Positions 1 through 8,679 of a stretch of 64,000 nucleotides of DNA are shown piece after piece. The notes under the pieces were generated by a model that saw only the letters and a list, made by a program, of their open reading frames with translations, ran no database searches and was not told the DNA's origin. Location: NCBI RefSeq assembly GCF_051131155.1, contig NZ_CP159508.1:806001-870000 (forward strand), read 5' to 3'. Every line of letters starts with the position of its first letter. The first letter of the stretch is position 1. The translations under genes were made by a program, and so were the position numbers. The DNA comes from Pseudanabaena minima (GTDB taxonomy: Bacteria > Cyanobacteriota > Cyanobacteriia > Pseudanabaenales > Pseudanabaenaceae).

Positions 1-118
1 TGATAAATGTTAACTGCCAAATACGTTGAAAGATGCGAAGGCGGCGTTGTTTTCGCAGTTGTTTGCGGCGTGCCACATAGTCTGCCTCTCCAGTGGAGAT
101 AGGGAATTCAACCGTCAT
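1..118 (-). CDS. ftsQ: Cell division protein FtsQ, N-terminal fragment (runs off the window)
   Basis: The minus strand is open from an ATG at 116-118 to the window edge, giving 39 codons. The peptide begins MTVEFPISTGEADYVARR and continues with a run of Lys, Arg and Gln, followed by the start of a hydrophobic stretch (IWQLTFI). A short N-terminus, a basic RRKQLRKQRRL-like patch and then one membrane span are typical of cyanobacterial FtsQ, the bitopic divisome protein whose POTRA domain lies in the periplasm. The POTRA part is outside the window, so the call rests on this N-terminus only. The small membrane protein ends 24 bases upstream on the same strand, so the two are probably co-transcribed. 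Confidence 0.6.
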   Translation of the reverse strand, partial: MTVEFPISTGEADYVARRKQLRKQRRLRIFQRIWQLTFI

Positions 119-142
119 CTTTGCTCCTACCTGTTCATAGTG

Positions 143-409
143 CTAGGAGTCAGATGATGGGCTACTAGCAAATTGTCGTTCCAGCATAGCAATGATTTCT
201 TCGCGTCGGTTGGAAATAGCTAAGGGATCGTTGGATTTGGGGCGTAAAAACATTACTTGTTCTGTACGCTTGTAATTTGATGGTTGCTTTTTGTCTATTA
301 AAGACTGGATAGCTTTAACAAAAAATATACCTGCACTTATTACTAAAAGTACAGACACTGAGATGTAGATAACCGCTGCGATCGCCATATCTGTAAATAT
401 TTGATTCAA
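143..409 (-). CDS. Small single-span membrane protein, function unknown
   Basis: This 88-residue protein has a hydrophobic segment at about residues 9-32 (AAVIYISVSVLLVISAGIFF) and a basic, Ser-rich cytoplasmic tail. The longest frame starts with TTG at 409; an ATG at 386-388 would remove seven residues and leave the membrane span intact, and neither has a strong ribosome-binding site. It ends 24 bases before the ftsQ start on the same strand, which suggests an operon and possibly a cell-envelope role. I do not recognise a family. Confidence 0.55.
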   Translation of the reverse strand: MNQIFTDMAIAAVIYISVSVLLVISAGIFFVKAIQSLIDKKQPSNYKRTEQVMFLRPKSNDPLAISNRREEIIAMLERQFASSPSSDS

Positions 410-514
410 AAGTGCTCATATCACAATAGAGGAGCAAATCAGGTTTTTCAACTAGAGTTACAAAAATGTATAGATTTGCTTTGCAAACCTTCATAAACCC
501 CTGCATAAACCTAA

Positions 515-547
515 GTAAAAAGTTAGCGCTTCGCACTAACTTTTTAC
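515..547. repeat. Palindrome, 12-bp arms
   Basis: GTAAAAAGTTAG at 515-526 pairs perfectly with 536-547 around a 9-base loop (CGCTTCGCA). It lies in the divergent gap between the small membrane protein and htpG and belongs to the palindrome family seen throughout the window. Confidence 0.75.
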
Positions 548-583
548 AGCAAAGGTACGGAGAACGCGACAACCCTATCAGAT

Positions 584-610
584 TTGATGTTGCTATTGGT
601 TCGGTATAAT
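584..610 (+). promoter_or_regulatory. Candidate sigma-70 promoter of htpG
   Basis: A perfect -10 hexamer TATAAT lies at 605-610. A possible -35 (TTGATG, 584-589) lies 15 bases upstream, shorter than the ideal spacing. The -10 box is about 55 bases before the htpG ATG. No CIRCE-type inverted repeat is visible here. Confidence 0.5.
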
Positions 611-665
611 CAGGCTTGATTAACAATTCAGCAACATTTAGAAATATTTAGGAGCTTTGCGCGAT

Positions 666-2561
666 ATGCAAGAGCAGGGAACGATCAGCATTCATACCGA
701 GAATATCTTTCCCATTATCAAGAAGGCTTTATATTCAGAGCGAGATATCTTCTTGCGGGAATTGATCTCTAATGCCGTAGATGCCATTAGCAAACTCAAG
801 ATGGTCTCTTATGCTGGCGAGACTAATCACTCCGCCGATCCCGAAATTGTTGTCACCATTGATAAAGAGAAAAAGACTCTAGCGATTACTGATACGGGCA
901 TCGGCATGACTGCGGATGAAGTAAAAAAATATATTAACCAAGTTGCCTTTTCTAGCGCCCAAGAATTTGCCACTAAGTACGCTAGCAGTGGTACAGGTGA
1001 TCAACAAATTATTGGGAACTTTGGTTTAGGTTTTTATTCGTCATTCATGGTGGCGAGTAATGTTGAAATTGATACGAAATCCTATAAAGAGGGTGCTGAA
1101 GCAGTCCATTGGTCTTGTGATGGTTCGACCACATTTACACTAGATGACAGCGATCGCAGCAATATCGGCACAACGATCACTTTGACTTTGCAAGAAGATG
1201 CTGAGGAGTATCTAGAAGAAGCATCGATCAAACGGATGATTCGCAACTATTGCGACTTTATGCCTGTGCCGATCAAGCTCAATGATGAAGTTATCAACAA
1301 GCAAACAGCACTTTGGGACAAGTCCCCCAAATCAGTTACCAATGAAGAATATTTAGAGTTCTATCGCTATCTCTATCCTTACCAAGATGATCCTCTATTC
1401 TGGATTCATCTAAATACCGATTATCCATTTGTGATTAAGGGAATTCTTTATTTCCCCAAAATGAAAGCGGATATTGATCCTAATCGTGGACAAATCAAGT
1501 TGTTCTGTAATCATGTTTTTGTCAGCGACAATTGCGACGATGTGATTCCCAAGTTCTTGATGCCTTTGCGTGGGGCGATCGATAGTACTGATATTCCTCT
1601 GAACGTATCACGTAGCTTTTTACAAGGTGATCCCAAGGTTCGCAAGATCCAAGACTTTATTGCGAAAAAAGTAGGTGATCGCCTTACGTCTCTCTATAGC
1701 GACTCCCGCGAAGAGTTCCTGAAATGTTGGCAAGATATCAGCATCTTCATGAAGTTTGGCTCGATGAATAGTGATAAGTTCTATCAGCAAGTCAAAGAAA
1801 TTTTGGTGTATGCCACCACTAGCGAAGATGAAGCAGTCAAGAGCGAAAGTGGCAATTACACTACTTTACAAGCCTATCTAGAACGCAACAAAGAAAAACA
1901 CGAAAATCAAGTCTTCTATACTTCCGATCCGATCGCTCAAGGGACTTATGTAGAATTGCATAAAAACCAAGGATTAGAAGTGCTGACTTTTGATTCATTT
2001 ATCGATAGTCACTTCATTAACTTCCTTGAGCGCGAATTTAAAGATATTAAATTTGCGCGTGTTGATGCAGAAATTGACGATCGCCTCGTTGACAAGGAAT
2101 CAAAAACCGAAATTGTTGATCCGAAAACCAATAAAACTAAGAGCGATCATCTCCAAGATATCTTCCGTGATGCATTGAATAAGCCAAAATTGGTAATTCG
2201 TACTGAGGCTATTAAAGCGGAAGATGCTGCTTCAGCACCACCTGCAATCATTCTATTACCAGAATCTGCTCGTCGGATGCAAGAAATGATGGCGTTGATG
2301 CAACAAGGTACGGTGAGCTTCCCTGAAGATCATGTGCTGCTGGTAAATACCGCCCATCCATTAATGGAGAAGTTGATTGAGCTTGATAGCAGTCAAGTTT
2401 TAGTTGGTGGTAAATCAGAATCTACTGATCTTGCTAACCTGATTTGTACCCATGTCTATGATTTGGCGCTGATGGCACAAAAGAGTTTTGATGCTGACAG
2501 CATGAAGGGCTTCTTACAGCGCTCTAATCAATTACTAACTAAATTGACTAGCAAAATCTAA
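666..2561 (+). CDS. htpG: Molecular chaperone HtpG (Hsp90)
   Basis: ATP-dependent Hsp90 chaperone, cytosolic homodimer. The GHKL ATPase motifs are all present: ELISNAVDAISKL with the catalytic Glu near the N-terminus, DTGIGM, and GNFGLGFYSSF; the middle and C-terminal dimerisation domains follow and the total length (about 631 aa) is normal. A TTG at 657 would add three residues, but GGAG at 651-654 is well spaced for the ATG at 666 and too close to the TTG, so I choose the ATG. The protein then begins MQEQGTISIHTEN, as cyanobacterial HtpG proteins do. It is monocistronic, facing truB convergently, with a large palindrome between them that may end transcription from both sides. Confidence 0.97.
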   Translation: MQEQGTISIHTENIFPIIKKALYSERDIFLRELISNAVDAISKLKMVSYAGETNHSADPEIVVTIDKEKKTLAITDTGIGMTADEVKKYINQVAFSSAQEFATKYASSGTGDQQIIGNFGLGFYSSFMVASNVEIDTKSYKEGAEAVHWSCDGSTTFTLDDSDRSNIGTTITLTLQEDAEEYLEEASIKRMIRNYCDFMPVPIKLNDEVINKQTALWDKSPKSVTNEEYLEFYRYLYPYQDDPLFWIHLNTDYPFVIKGILYFPKMKADIDPNRGQIKLFCNHVFVSDNCDDVIPKFLMPLRGAIDSTDIPLNVSRSFLQGDPKVRKIQDFIAKKVGDRLTSLYSDSREEFLKCWQDISIFMKFGSMNSDKFYQQVKEILVYATTSEDEAVKSESGNYTTLQAYLERNKEKHENQVFYTSDPIAQGTYVELHKNQGLEVLTFDSFIDSHFINFLEREFKDIKFARVDAEIDDRLVDKESKTEIVDPKTNKTKSDHLQDIFRDALNKPKLVIRTEAIKAEDAASAPPAIILLPESARRMQEMMALMQQGTVSFPEDHVLLVNTAHPLMEKLIELDSSQVLVGGKSESTDLANLICTHVYDLALMAQKSFDADSMKGFLQRSNQLLTKLTSKI

Positions 2562-2593
2562 TCTAAAAGAGAAAGGACGCAAAGCACCCTTTC

Positions 2594-2646
2594 AAACCCA
2601 AAAATGAGATGGCGGCGCGAAGCGCCGCCATCTCATTTTTGGGTTT
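2594..2646. repeat. Perfect palindrome, 25-bp arms, GAA loop
   Basis: The arm AAACCCAAAAATGAGATGGC and further bases (2594-2618) pairs perfectly with 2622-2646 around GAA. It sits between the convergent htpG and truB genes, so it could act as a two-way terminator. The following flank (TTTTGATTTGTCTTGATACAA) resembles the flank of the palindrome at 60771-60823, which suggests a common mobile parent. Confidence 0.85.
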
Positions 2647-2670
2647 TGATTTGTCTTGATACAAGTTGCG

Positions 2671-2780
2671 GCTATAGTACCAATTCACAAAAGTGTGGCG
2701 ACACTTTTGTGAATTGAAAATCAAACCCAACAAGGGTTTTAAAAGCACAAAATGGCGGAACCATTTTGTGCTTTGGTATA
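2671..2780. repeat. Composite palindromic element (two hairpins, TTTGGTATAA end)
   Basis: Hairpin one (2681-2716) has 16-bp arms CAATTCACAAAAGTGT. Next come AAACCC...AAGGGTTTT and hairpin two (2744-2772, arms AGCACAAAATGG), ending TTTGGTATAA. The second half recurs at 63901-63961 and partly at 3725-3761, so this is a dispersed MITE-like repeat. An apparent 61-codon minus-strand frame across it is not a gene. Confidence 0.75.
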
Positions 2781-2783
2781 AAT

Positions 2784-3689
2784 CTAATTTATGGGATGTA
2801 AAACGACTATCGGTTGCATCCCAGCTTCGACAACTTCACTAACACCTAGAAAATTCTGACTCTGGTCACACATTCGTAAATAAATATTTTCTGCGCCTAA
2901 GTTAGAAAAATTATCGGGAATCGCGATCGCTTGCCCCATACACCAACGCTTTGTCTCATCTTCGTTAAGTGAAACCACAGGTAAGAAATGTAAGCCATGA
3001 TCGGGAGCAAGTACTTCGAGGTTACTAGATTTTAAAAATTCTGCAATTTGCTCAAAGGTTAAACTTTTATCTAAATTAAATCCGTTACTATAAGTGCGTC
3101 TTAGTGAGGATAATGTCGCGCCATAACCCAGCTTTTCTCCTAAGTCCCGTGCGATCGAGCGAATATATGTACCTGACCCACAGGCGATCGCCACATCTAA
3201 TTCTGGATATTCCCCTTCAGTCCAATTTAAGATCCGAATTTCAGTAATTTCCACGGAACGCATGGGAATATCAGACTCTGAGATCTCACCGCGCCGCGCT
3301 AGATCGTAAAGACGTTTACCATTAACTTGAATCGCACTAAACGCTGGCGGACGTTGGGTGATTTTGCCTTGAAATAAGGGCAGTAATTTTTGAATTTCTG
3401 AGAGCGTTAACTTTGGACAAGGGCGATCGCTAATTACTTCACCTGTAATGTCATCGGTATTGGTAACTAGCCCAAAGCGAATTTTGGCATCATAGGCTTT
3501 GCCCTCTGGTAAAAATCTTAGAAGTCGCGTGGCATTACCAACAGCGATCGGTAAAACCCCTGTTGCCATTGGATCAAGAGTACCGCCATGACCAATTTTC
3601 TTTTGCTTTAGTAACTTGCGCAACCGACTCACACAGTCATGAGCCGTAATAGATGGAGGCTTATCGATACTAATAAATCCATTGAACAT
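2784..3689 (-). CDS. truB: tRNA pseudouridine(55) synthase TruB
   Basis: Converts uridine 55 of the T-psi-C loop of tRNAs to pseudouridine in the cytoplasm. The 301-residue protein opens with GFISIDKPPSITAHD and carries the catalytic motif GGTLDPMATGVLP with nucleophilic Asp39. The RPPAFSAIQVNGKRLYDLAR segment and SCGSGTYIRS-like segment (ACGSGTYIRSIARDLG) are also family hallmarks, and the C-terminal PUA-like region is present. The ATG at 3687-3689 starts directly on the conserved N-terminus. It is convergent with htpG, and its upstream region holds repeats. Confidence 0.96.
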   Translation of the reverse strand: MFNGFISIDKPPSITAHDCVSRLRKLLKQKKIGHGGTLDPMATGVLPIAVGNATRLLRFLPEGKAYDAKIRFGLVTNTDDITGEVISDRPCPKLTLSEIQKLLPLFQGKITQRPPAFSAIQVNGKRLYDLARRGEISESDIPMRSVEITEIRILNWTEGEYPELDVAIACGSGTYIRSIARDLGEKLGYGATLSSLRRTYSNGFNLDKSLTFEQIAEFLKSSNLEVLAPDHGLHFLPVVSLNEDETKRWCMGQAIAIPDNFSNLGAENIYLRMCDQSQNFLGVSEVVEAGMQPIVVLHPIN

Positions 3690-4112
3690 AGAAATTACAA
3701 AAAACTGTGATGCTTGTTAATTAATACCAAAACACAAAATGGCTATGCCATTTTGTGTTTTTACGCCCCTAAAAAGCAGAAATGAGTAGCAATGCAATGT
3801 CTAGGACACACATATAGCTGTCGCCAACCCAAGAAGAGAATGGCTGCGCGAAGCGCCGTCGTTCTCTTCTTGGGTTTTACGTACTAAATTGTGATAAAGT
3901 ACAAGGCTTCCAGTTATGTCAACAGACAAAATGAAGCGAAAGCAAGGAAAATCTGTCCTAAAATATAAACAGTAGATATAAAGATCAAGTTTCTTCCAAG
4001 TTGTATCTGTCTTGAAAAATATGCTAGACCGCTACACCTCATGCATACACGTCGTTAGATTTCAATACTGTGTGTTTTTAGCTTCACCATTTGTGATATG
4101 GGGTGAGATAAG
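3690..4112. repeat. Intergenic region with two palindromes
   Basis: This 423-base gap between divergent truB and the phosphatase holds a hairpin at 3729-3761 (arms AAAACACAAAATGGC, loop TAT) and a decayed long palindrome at 3826-3876 (outer arms AACCCAAGAAGAGA, inner arms mismatched, loop GAA). Positions 3877-4098 are AT-rich; I see no gene there and no clear promoter. Confidence 0.7.
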
Positions 4113-4886
4113 TTGACTCGATTTGTATTCGGCGATATTCATGGTCAATTTGATGGCTTAATGAAGTTAATTGACTTTATTAAGTACAGTCCTGCTGACA
4201 AATTGTTTTTTTTGGGCGACTTGATAGATCGCGGCGATCGCAGTGCTGATGTTGTCCAATGGGTAATAAGCAATAATCATATTTGCCTCAAGGGAAATCA
4301 TGAGCAGATGTGTCTTGATGCCTTTAGCAGTAACGAAGAATCATTGATCTGGAAGGGATGGTTATTAAATGGTGGTTCTAAAACCCTAGAGAGTTATGGA
4401 GCAGCTAACCTGCCAGAGGCACATTTGAAGTGGATGCAACAATTGCCACTTTATATGGATCTGGGTGATGTATGGCTAGTCCATGCAGGATTAAATCCCA
4501 ATTTACCACTCGAATTGCAGGGGGCGGCTGAGTTTTGTTGGATTCGCGAAGAATTTCATAGTGCTACTGAGCCTTTCTTTGAAGACAAAATTATTATTAC
4601 TGGCCATACGATTACCTTTGTTTTCCCAGGCGTAAAACCAGGGAATTTAGTATTGGGCAAAGGCTGGTTAGATATTGATACTGGTGGTTATCATCCTAAA
4701 AGTGGCTGGTTATCTGCTCTAGATATCGATACAGCAACTGTCTATCAATGTAATACTTTTACCCATGAGTTAAGGGTAAATTCCCTATCCGATATTACGA
4801 CTGTGATTGAGCCAATGCCAACCCGATCACAAAGACTGGAGATAGGCAAGACCAACGCCGCAAAGCGACGTTGGTCTTGGGTATAA
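4113..4886 (+). CDS. PPP-family metallophosphatase (serine/threonine protein phosphatase-like)
   Basis: The 257-residue protein carries the three PPP signature motifs: GDIHGQ (Asp8, His10), GDLIDRGDRS (Asp36, Asp39) and GNHEQ (61-65). Metal-binding His residues lie further on (LVHAGL; ITGHT). It probably dephosphorylates phosphoproteins or small phosphorylated molecules in the cytoplasm; the substrate is not shown by the sequence. The start must be TTG at 4113: the only upstream in-frame ATG (4098) meets a stop two codons later, and GGGGTGAG at 4100-4107 is a plausible ribosome-binding site. The last dozen codons (from about 4848) are read from a palindromic repeat, giving an atypical Lys/Arg/Trp-rich tail. 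It ends 14 bases from the convergent aguB. Confidence 0.85.
   Translation: MTRFVFGDIHGQFDGLMKLIDFIKYSPADKLFFLGDLIDRGDRSADVVQWVISNNHICLKGNHEQMCLDAFSSNEESLIWKGWLLNGGSKTLESYGAANLPEAHLKWMQQLPLYMDLGDVWLVHAGLNPNLPLELQGAAEFCWIREEFHSATEPFFEDKIIITGHTITFVFPGVKPGNLVLGKGWLDIDTGGYHPKSGWLSALDIDTATVYQCNTFTHELRVNSLSDITTVIEPMPTRSQRLEIGKTNAAKRRWSWV
4848..4878. repeat. Palindrome within the phosphatase 3' end
   Basis: AAGACCAACGCCGC pairs with GCGACGTTGGTCTT around AAA, with one mismatch. It is read as the C-terminal tail KTNAAKRRWSW of the phosphatase. Confidence 0.7.
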
Positions 4887-4900
4887 GACAGAAAGGTTTC

Positions 4901-5755
4901 TTAGGGTGACAATAAAATCTGATATAAATCTGGGCGGCGATCGCGGAAAAATCCAAAGGATGCGCGATTAAGTCGGACTTGATCAAGATCAAAACTAGCT
5001 AAGATCACACCTTCTTCAGTGTCGTTTAACTCGGCTACTTTATCGCCGCGATGGTTAGCAATAAAGGAATGACCATAAAAAGTTTGATTTCCCTCTAAGC
5101 CGATTCGATTAGCCGCAGCTACAGGAATTACATTACTAACGGCATGACCAATCATTGCACGTTGCCAAGGATCTTTAGTATTTAGATTTGGCTCCTCTGG
5201 CTCGGAACCGATCGCCGTGGGGTATAGCAAAATTTCGGCTCCCATCAATACCATCGCTCTAGCACATTCAGGAAACCACTGATCCCAGCAAATGCCCACG
5301 CCAATTTTGCCAAAAGCCGTATCCCAAACTTTAAAGCCTGTGTCACCACCACGAAAATAAAACTTTTCTTCATAGCCAGGTCCATCGGGAATATGGCTTT
5401 TACGATAGACTCCCAATAATGAGCCATCAGCATCAACCATAGCAAGACTGTTGTAATAGACTTGTCCTGACTTCTCAAAAAATGAGACAGGTATAACCAC
5501 ATTTAGTTCTTGAGCTAGCTTTTGAAAATGGGCGATCGTCGGATGTTTATCTATAGGTTGCGCCCAATCAAAAAAGTAATCGCGCTCTTCCCGACAAAAG
5601 TATGATCCTTCAAATAATTCTGGTGGCAAAATTACCTGTGCGCCTTGATAGGCTGCTTTGCTCACTAAGTCAGATATTTTGGTGACATTAGTAGCTCTAT
5701 CAGCATTGAGAGACGCTTGAATAACCGCGATCGTGACAGTTTTAGGGGATGACAT
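4901..5755 (-). CDS. aguB: N-carbamoylputrescine amidase
   Basis: Nitrilase-superfamily hydrolase that releases putrescine, ammonia and CO2 from N-carbamoylputrescine, the last step of the agmatine route to polyamines. The catalytic triad is visible: Glu46 (PPELFEGSYF), Lys119 (YRKSHIPDGPGY) and Cys156 (GICWDQWFPE). The flanking residues match AguB rather than other nitrilase branches, and 284 residues is the usual length. The gene is alone on its strand between the phosphatase and yidD; agmatine deiminase is not in the window. Confidence 0.92.
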   Translation of the reverse strand: MSSPKTVTIAVIQASLNADRATNVTKISDLVSKAAYQGAQVILPPELFEGSYFCREERDYFFDWAQPIDKHPTIAHFQKLAQELNVVIPVSFFEKSGQVYYNSLAMVDADGSLLGVYRKSHIPDGPGYEEKFYFRGGDTGFKVWDTAFGKIGVGICWDQWFPECARAMVLMGAEILLYPTAIGSEPEEPNLNTKDPWQRAMIGHAVSNVIPVAAANRIGLEGNQTFYGHSFIANHRGDKVAELNDTEEGVILASFDLDQVRLNRASFGFFRDRRPDLYQILLSP

Positions 5756-5870
5756 CAGAATATTAGGATAGAAACGTTAAAATAGAGTTACATAGCTGTT
5801 GCACTAAACCCGAAAAAGCGTGAGGTGGCGACAGCTTTATCAATAGCCTAGCGCAGTCACGAAAAAATTC

Positions 5871-6119
5871 ATGAAAAAACTTGTCATCTTATTGATTCAG
5901 TTTTATCGATTATTTATTTCACCGCTATTTCCACCAAGGTGTCGGTTTCAGCCAACCTGTTCGCAATATGCAGTGACTGCAATCGATCGCTTTGGTTTAT
6001 TTAAAGGCAGTGGGCTGACTATTAAAAGAGTATGCAGTTGTCATCCTTGGAATATGGGCGGATACGATCCTGTACCAGAACTACTAGTGCATCAAGATAA
6101 TCCAACATCATTGCCTTGA
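5871..6119 (+). CDS. yidD: Membrane protein insertion efficiency factor YidD
   Basis: Small (82 aa) membrane-associated protein that assists YidC/Sec-dependent insertion. It begins with a hydrophobic/amphipathic helix (KKLVILLIQFYRLFISP) followed by the family signature CRFQPTCSQYA and CSCHPWNMGGYDPVP, with all conserved cysteines present. The last 12 bases overlap the 3' end of the convergent double-ComFB gene. Confidence 0.95.
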   Translation: MKKLVILLIQFYRLFISPLFPPRCRFQPTCSQYAVTAIDRFGLFKGSGLTIKRVCSCHPWNMGGYDPVPELLVHQDNPTSLP

Positions 6120-7211
6120 TGCAGATTGACATAACAATAAATCTTGGACAATCGCCACAACATTATGCAAAGTAATATCGTTGCGTCCTAATAAAGTCCG
6201 TAAATCTAAAATTGCTTGTTCGTATTCTTGAGTAAAGCGATAAGCTGCGATCGGTTGCAACTCTGTATGAGGAATCTTCAGAACTTTCATGATACCAGTC
6301 CGCACATTGCCAATGAGTTCGCGAGAAAGCTCAGAAATAGCTTTTTGTCTTAAATGCTGAAATCCACGGACACTGGTAGCATACATAACTGGCAGTCGAT
6401 TGAGTGCGTAGGCTGCCACCTCGCCTTTATTAAATTGCTGATCTAGGTCAGGAGGTGTGGCTTTCCCAATTATTAGAAACACAAGATGTTCTAATACATT
6501 TATTATTCCTAATTGAGCACCTAAAGTATAGGATTCCAAGGCTCTATATTCCATTTCTAAAGCATCCTTAGCTCGTTTATCGCTAGACCACGAACCTTCG
6601 GAGGTTTTTAGATGAGAATCCCAAGCTTTTTCCAATTCTAAGCGAAAGGCTTCTTGCTGCTTTTGAACTAGCTGCTTTTGCATAAACCGTTTTGAGCTAG
6701 AAAGTACCGCTCGATGCTGGTGATTTAAATGACTAACATCTTGTAATCGAGTTTCTTCAAGCCCTTGGATTACTGTTTGATCCTCTGAATTATTGATTTG
6801 GCTAAAGTGCGTACATTGTTCAGACATTTCTCTAACAATGATGGGGACATCACGCCATCGTAAATATCTTCGCTTGAGTAGTTGATTAAGTTGATGTAAT
6901 ACTCCTGCACTATTTAGGAATAAATGCTTAGGCAAAGGTGTAGAGTCATGTAATGGATCGCCAAATAAAATAGCCTTAATACCATGCGTGACCGTTTGAG
7001 AAATTTGAGGATAGAGTTCATTTAAAGCATAGTCATATTGATATTTCCAGCCAATCATTGACGTGGCAAATAAAGGTGGAAGTCGATTAAGTGTGTAGGC
7101 TACGACTTCTGCAACTTTGACTTTTGGTTGTATCTCTGGGCGTAGTTCTTCGATTTGAATTCTAACTTCTTTAACAATTATCTCTTCTAAGACATTGATA
7201 AATATATGCAT
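6108..7211 (-). CDS. Protein with two ComFB domains
   Basis: The 367-residue protein carries two copies of the late-competence ComFB domain. Copy one spans about residues 1-150, with KVAEVVAYTLNRLPPLFATS; copy two spans about 240-367, with NKGEVAAYALNRLPVMYATS. The EV.AYALNRLPP.YATS core is diagnostic. A charged helical linker (about 165-225, Gln/Lys-rich) joins them. ComFB-type proteins have been described in cyanobacteria as cyclic-dinucleotide receptors affecting motility and pili, but usually as single domains of about 170-190 residues; the tandem form could place two ligand sites in one chain. No competence or pilus gene is adjacent. Its 3' end overlaps yidD by 12 bases. Confidence 0.8.
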   Translation of the reverse strand: MHIFINVLEEIIVKEVRIQIEELRPEIQPKVKVAEVVAYTLNRLPPLFATSMIGWKYQYDYALNELYPQISQTVTHGIKAILFGDPLHDSTPLPKHLFLNSAGVLHQLNQLLKRRYLRWRDVPIIVREMSEQCTHFSQINNSEDQTVIQGLEETRLQDVSHLNHQHRAVLSSSKRFMQKQLVQKQQEAFRLELEKAWDSHLKTSEGSWSSDKRAKDALEMEYRALESYTLGAQLGIINVLEHLVFLIIGKATPPDLDQQFNKGEVAAYALNRLPVMYATSVRGFQHLRQKAISELSRELIGNVRTGIMKVLKIPHTELQPIAAYRFTQEYEQAILDLRTLLGRNDITLHNVVAIVQDLLLCQSASRQ

Positions 7212-7950
7212 AACGTTCTACTTACTTAGAATTCATACTAATTAGGGTCTTAGCACTTAGTAAACAACAAAGTTTTTAATTTTATTTTCTGGATTAATTG
7301 ATATGATTATCGCTAAAAAAATCAATTATTATATTAATGATATTTTTGGTATTCCCCTCAGCCATAATATGTTATATATTTCATAAAATCTGCTGATTAG
7401 ACTTCATTGTTAAGGTTTAATTTATCAAACAACTATTGATAAACTAACCGTACAAATCGCTTAACTTGTTTAGTAGAATAAGAGCTTAAAAAGTCAGGAA
7501 AGCCACAAAAAAGTAGAAAAATTATAAATATTTTGTATTTAATTAACGTGAATTCGATATCGCCATTTGGGGCGTGCGAAGCACGCCCCAAATGGCGAAA
7601 AATGGTAAGAATCGCTTAGCGATTCTTACCATTTTTCGCTTTCGTCGAACTGACGTTTAATTAGTTGGAAAATCAAACACTAAAAAGAGAAAGACGGCAC
7701 ATTGCGCCGTCTTTCTCTTTTTAGTGTAGTTAATTATTGAAAATGAGTGGCGGTGCTTTGTGCCGCTACTCGTCTTTGGGTTTTATATCCTATAACAATT
7801 ACCAATCAAACGAAACACAAGAAACTTTTTGAAAGCGTTGCAAAGCAACGCTTTCAAAAAGTTTCTTGATTTGAGCGCAAAACGCTGTAAGAAAGCAGGG
7901 AGCAGATATAAAAAATAAGGAAGAGAGTCTTCGACTCCCTTCCTTATTTT
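7212..7950. repeat. Repeat-rich intergenic region with six palindromes
   Basis: No gene is supported in this 739-base gap. The first part (7212-7550) is AT-rich and featureless. Then come palindromes at 7561-7597 (17-bp arms, loop GAA), 7595-7639 (arms ending AGAATCGC, loop TTA), 7679-7725 (20-bp arms, loop ACATTGC), 7740-7776 (decayed), 7819-7867 (23-bp arms, loop AAA) and 7910-7952. The last overlaps the response-regulator stop codon, has one mismatch, and probably works as its terminator. Confidence 0.8.
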
Positions 7951-8679
7951 TTACCCTAAACGATAGCCGAAGCCTCTGACAGTCACAATATGCTTAGGAT
8001 CACTAGGATCAACTTCAATTTTTTCGCGTAACCAACGAATATGTACATCAACAGTTTTGCTATCACCCACAAAGTCCACTCCCCAGACTTTTTCTAGTAG
8101 TTGCTCTCGTGACCATACTCGACGCGGATGGCTCATAAATAGATCAAGCAATCGAAATTCTTTGGGAGAAAGATTGATTTCCGTTTCGTTGATCGTAACC
8201 CGACACTCATCGGGATACATGGTGATATCACCAAACTTATAAACCGTAGCATTAGTTGCCACAAAATCACGACGGCTACGACGCAGCAAAGCTCGGCAGC
8301 GTGCAACAAGTTCTCGCATTCCAAAAGGTTTACTGAGGTAATCATCGGCTCCTACTTCTAAGCCAACAATCCGATCAGATTCATTACCCCTAGCACTAAT
8401 CATCAATACAGGAACATTATTACCTTCGTGACGCAAAATACGGCAAAAATCTAGTCCATTTATCGATGGCAACATTACATCTAAGATTACTAAGTCTAGT
8501 CTTGCAGCAGCTTTAGCAATTTGCAAAGCACTATAACCATCTTCAGCCAGTAAAACGCTGTACCCTTCTTCACGCAAAGATAGTGCGATCGCCTCTTGAA
8601 TAATCGCTTCGTCCTCCACCACTAAGACACAACCGACAGTATTTTTAGGAGTCGAGGGAGCTTGTTCTGTTAAGAGCAT
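7951..8679 (-). CDS. OmpR/PhoB-family response regulator
   Basis: Two-component transcription factor of 242 residues. The receiver domain (about 16-130) has the acidic pair Glu22/Asp23, phospho-acceptor Asp67 (LVILDVMLP) and the conserved Lys in YLSKPFGMREL. The winged-helix DNA-binding domain (about 145-242) ends with VDVHIRWLREKIE and VRGFGYRLG. The C-terminal motif recalls SphR/PhoB-type regulators, but I cannot assign the ortholog. No sensor kinase is adjacent, so its partner is elsewhere. A hairpin overlaps its stop codon. Confidence 0.9.
   Translation of the reverse strand: MLLTEQAPSTPKNTVGCVLVVEDEAIIQEAIALSLREEGYSVLLAEDGYSALQIAKAAARLDLVILDVMLPSINGLDFCRILRHEGNNVPVLMISARGNESDRIVGLEVGADDYLSKPFGMRELVARCRALLRRSRRDFVATNATVYKFGDITMYPDECRVTINETEINLSPKEFRLLDLFMSHPRRVWSREQLLEKVWGVDFVGDSKTVDVHIRWLREKIEVDPSDPKHIVTVRGFGYRLG

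Noticed and set aside
315..626. 103-codon open frame overlapping the small membrane gene
   Set aside because: It runs across a promoter region and a palindrome, and overlaps a better-supported gene.
2563..2748. Minus-strand 61-codon open frame
   Set aside because: It is read entirely through palindromic repeats between htpG and truB and has no coding character.
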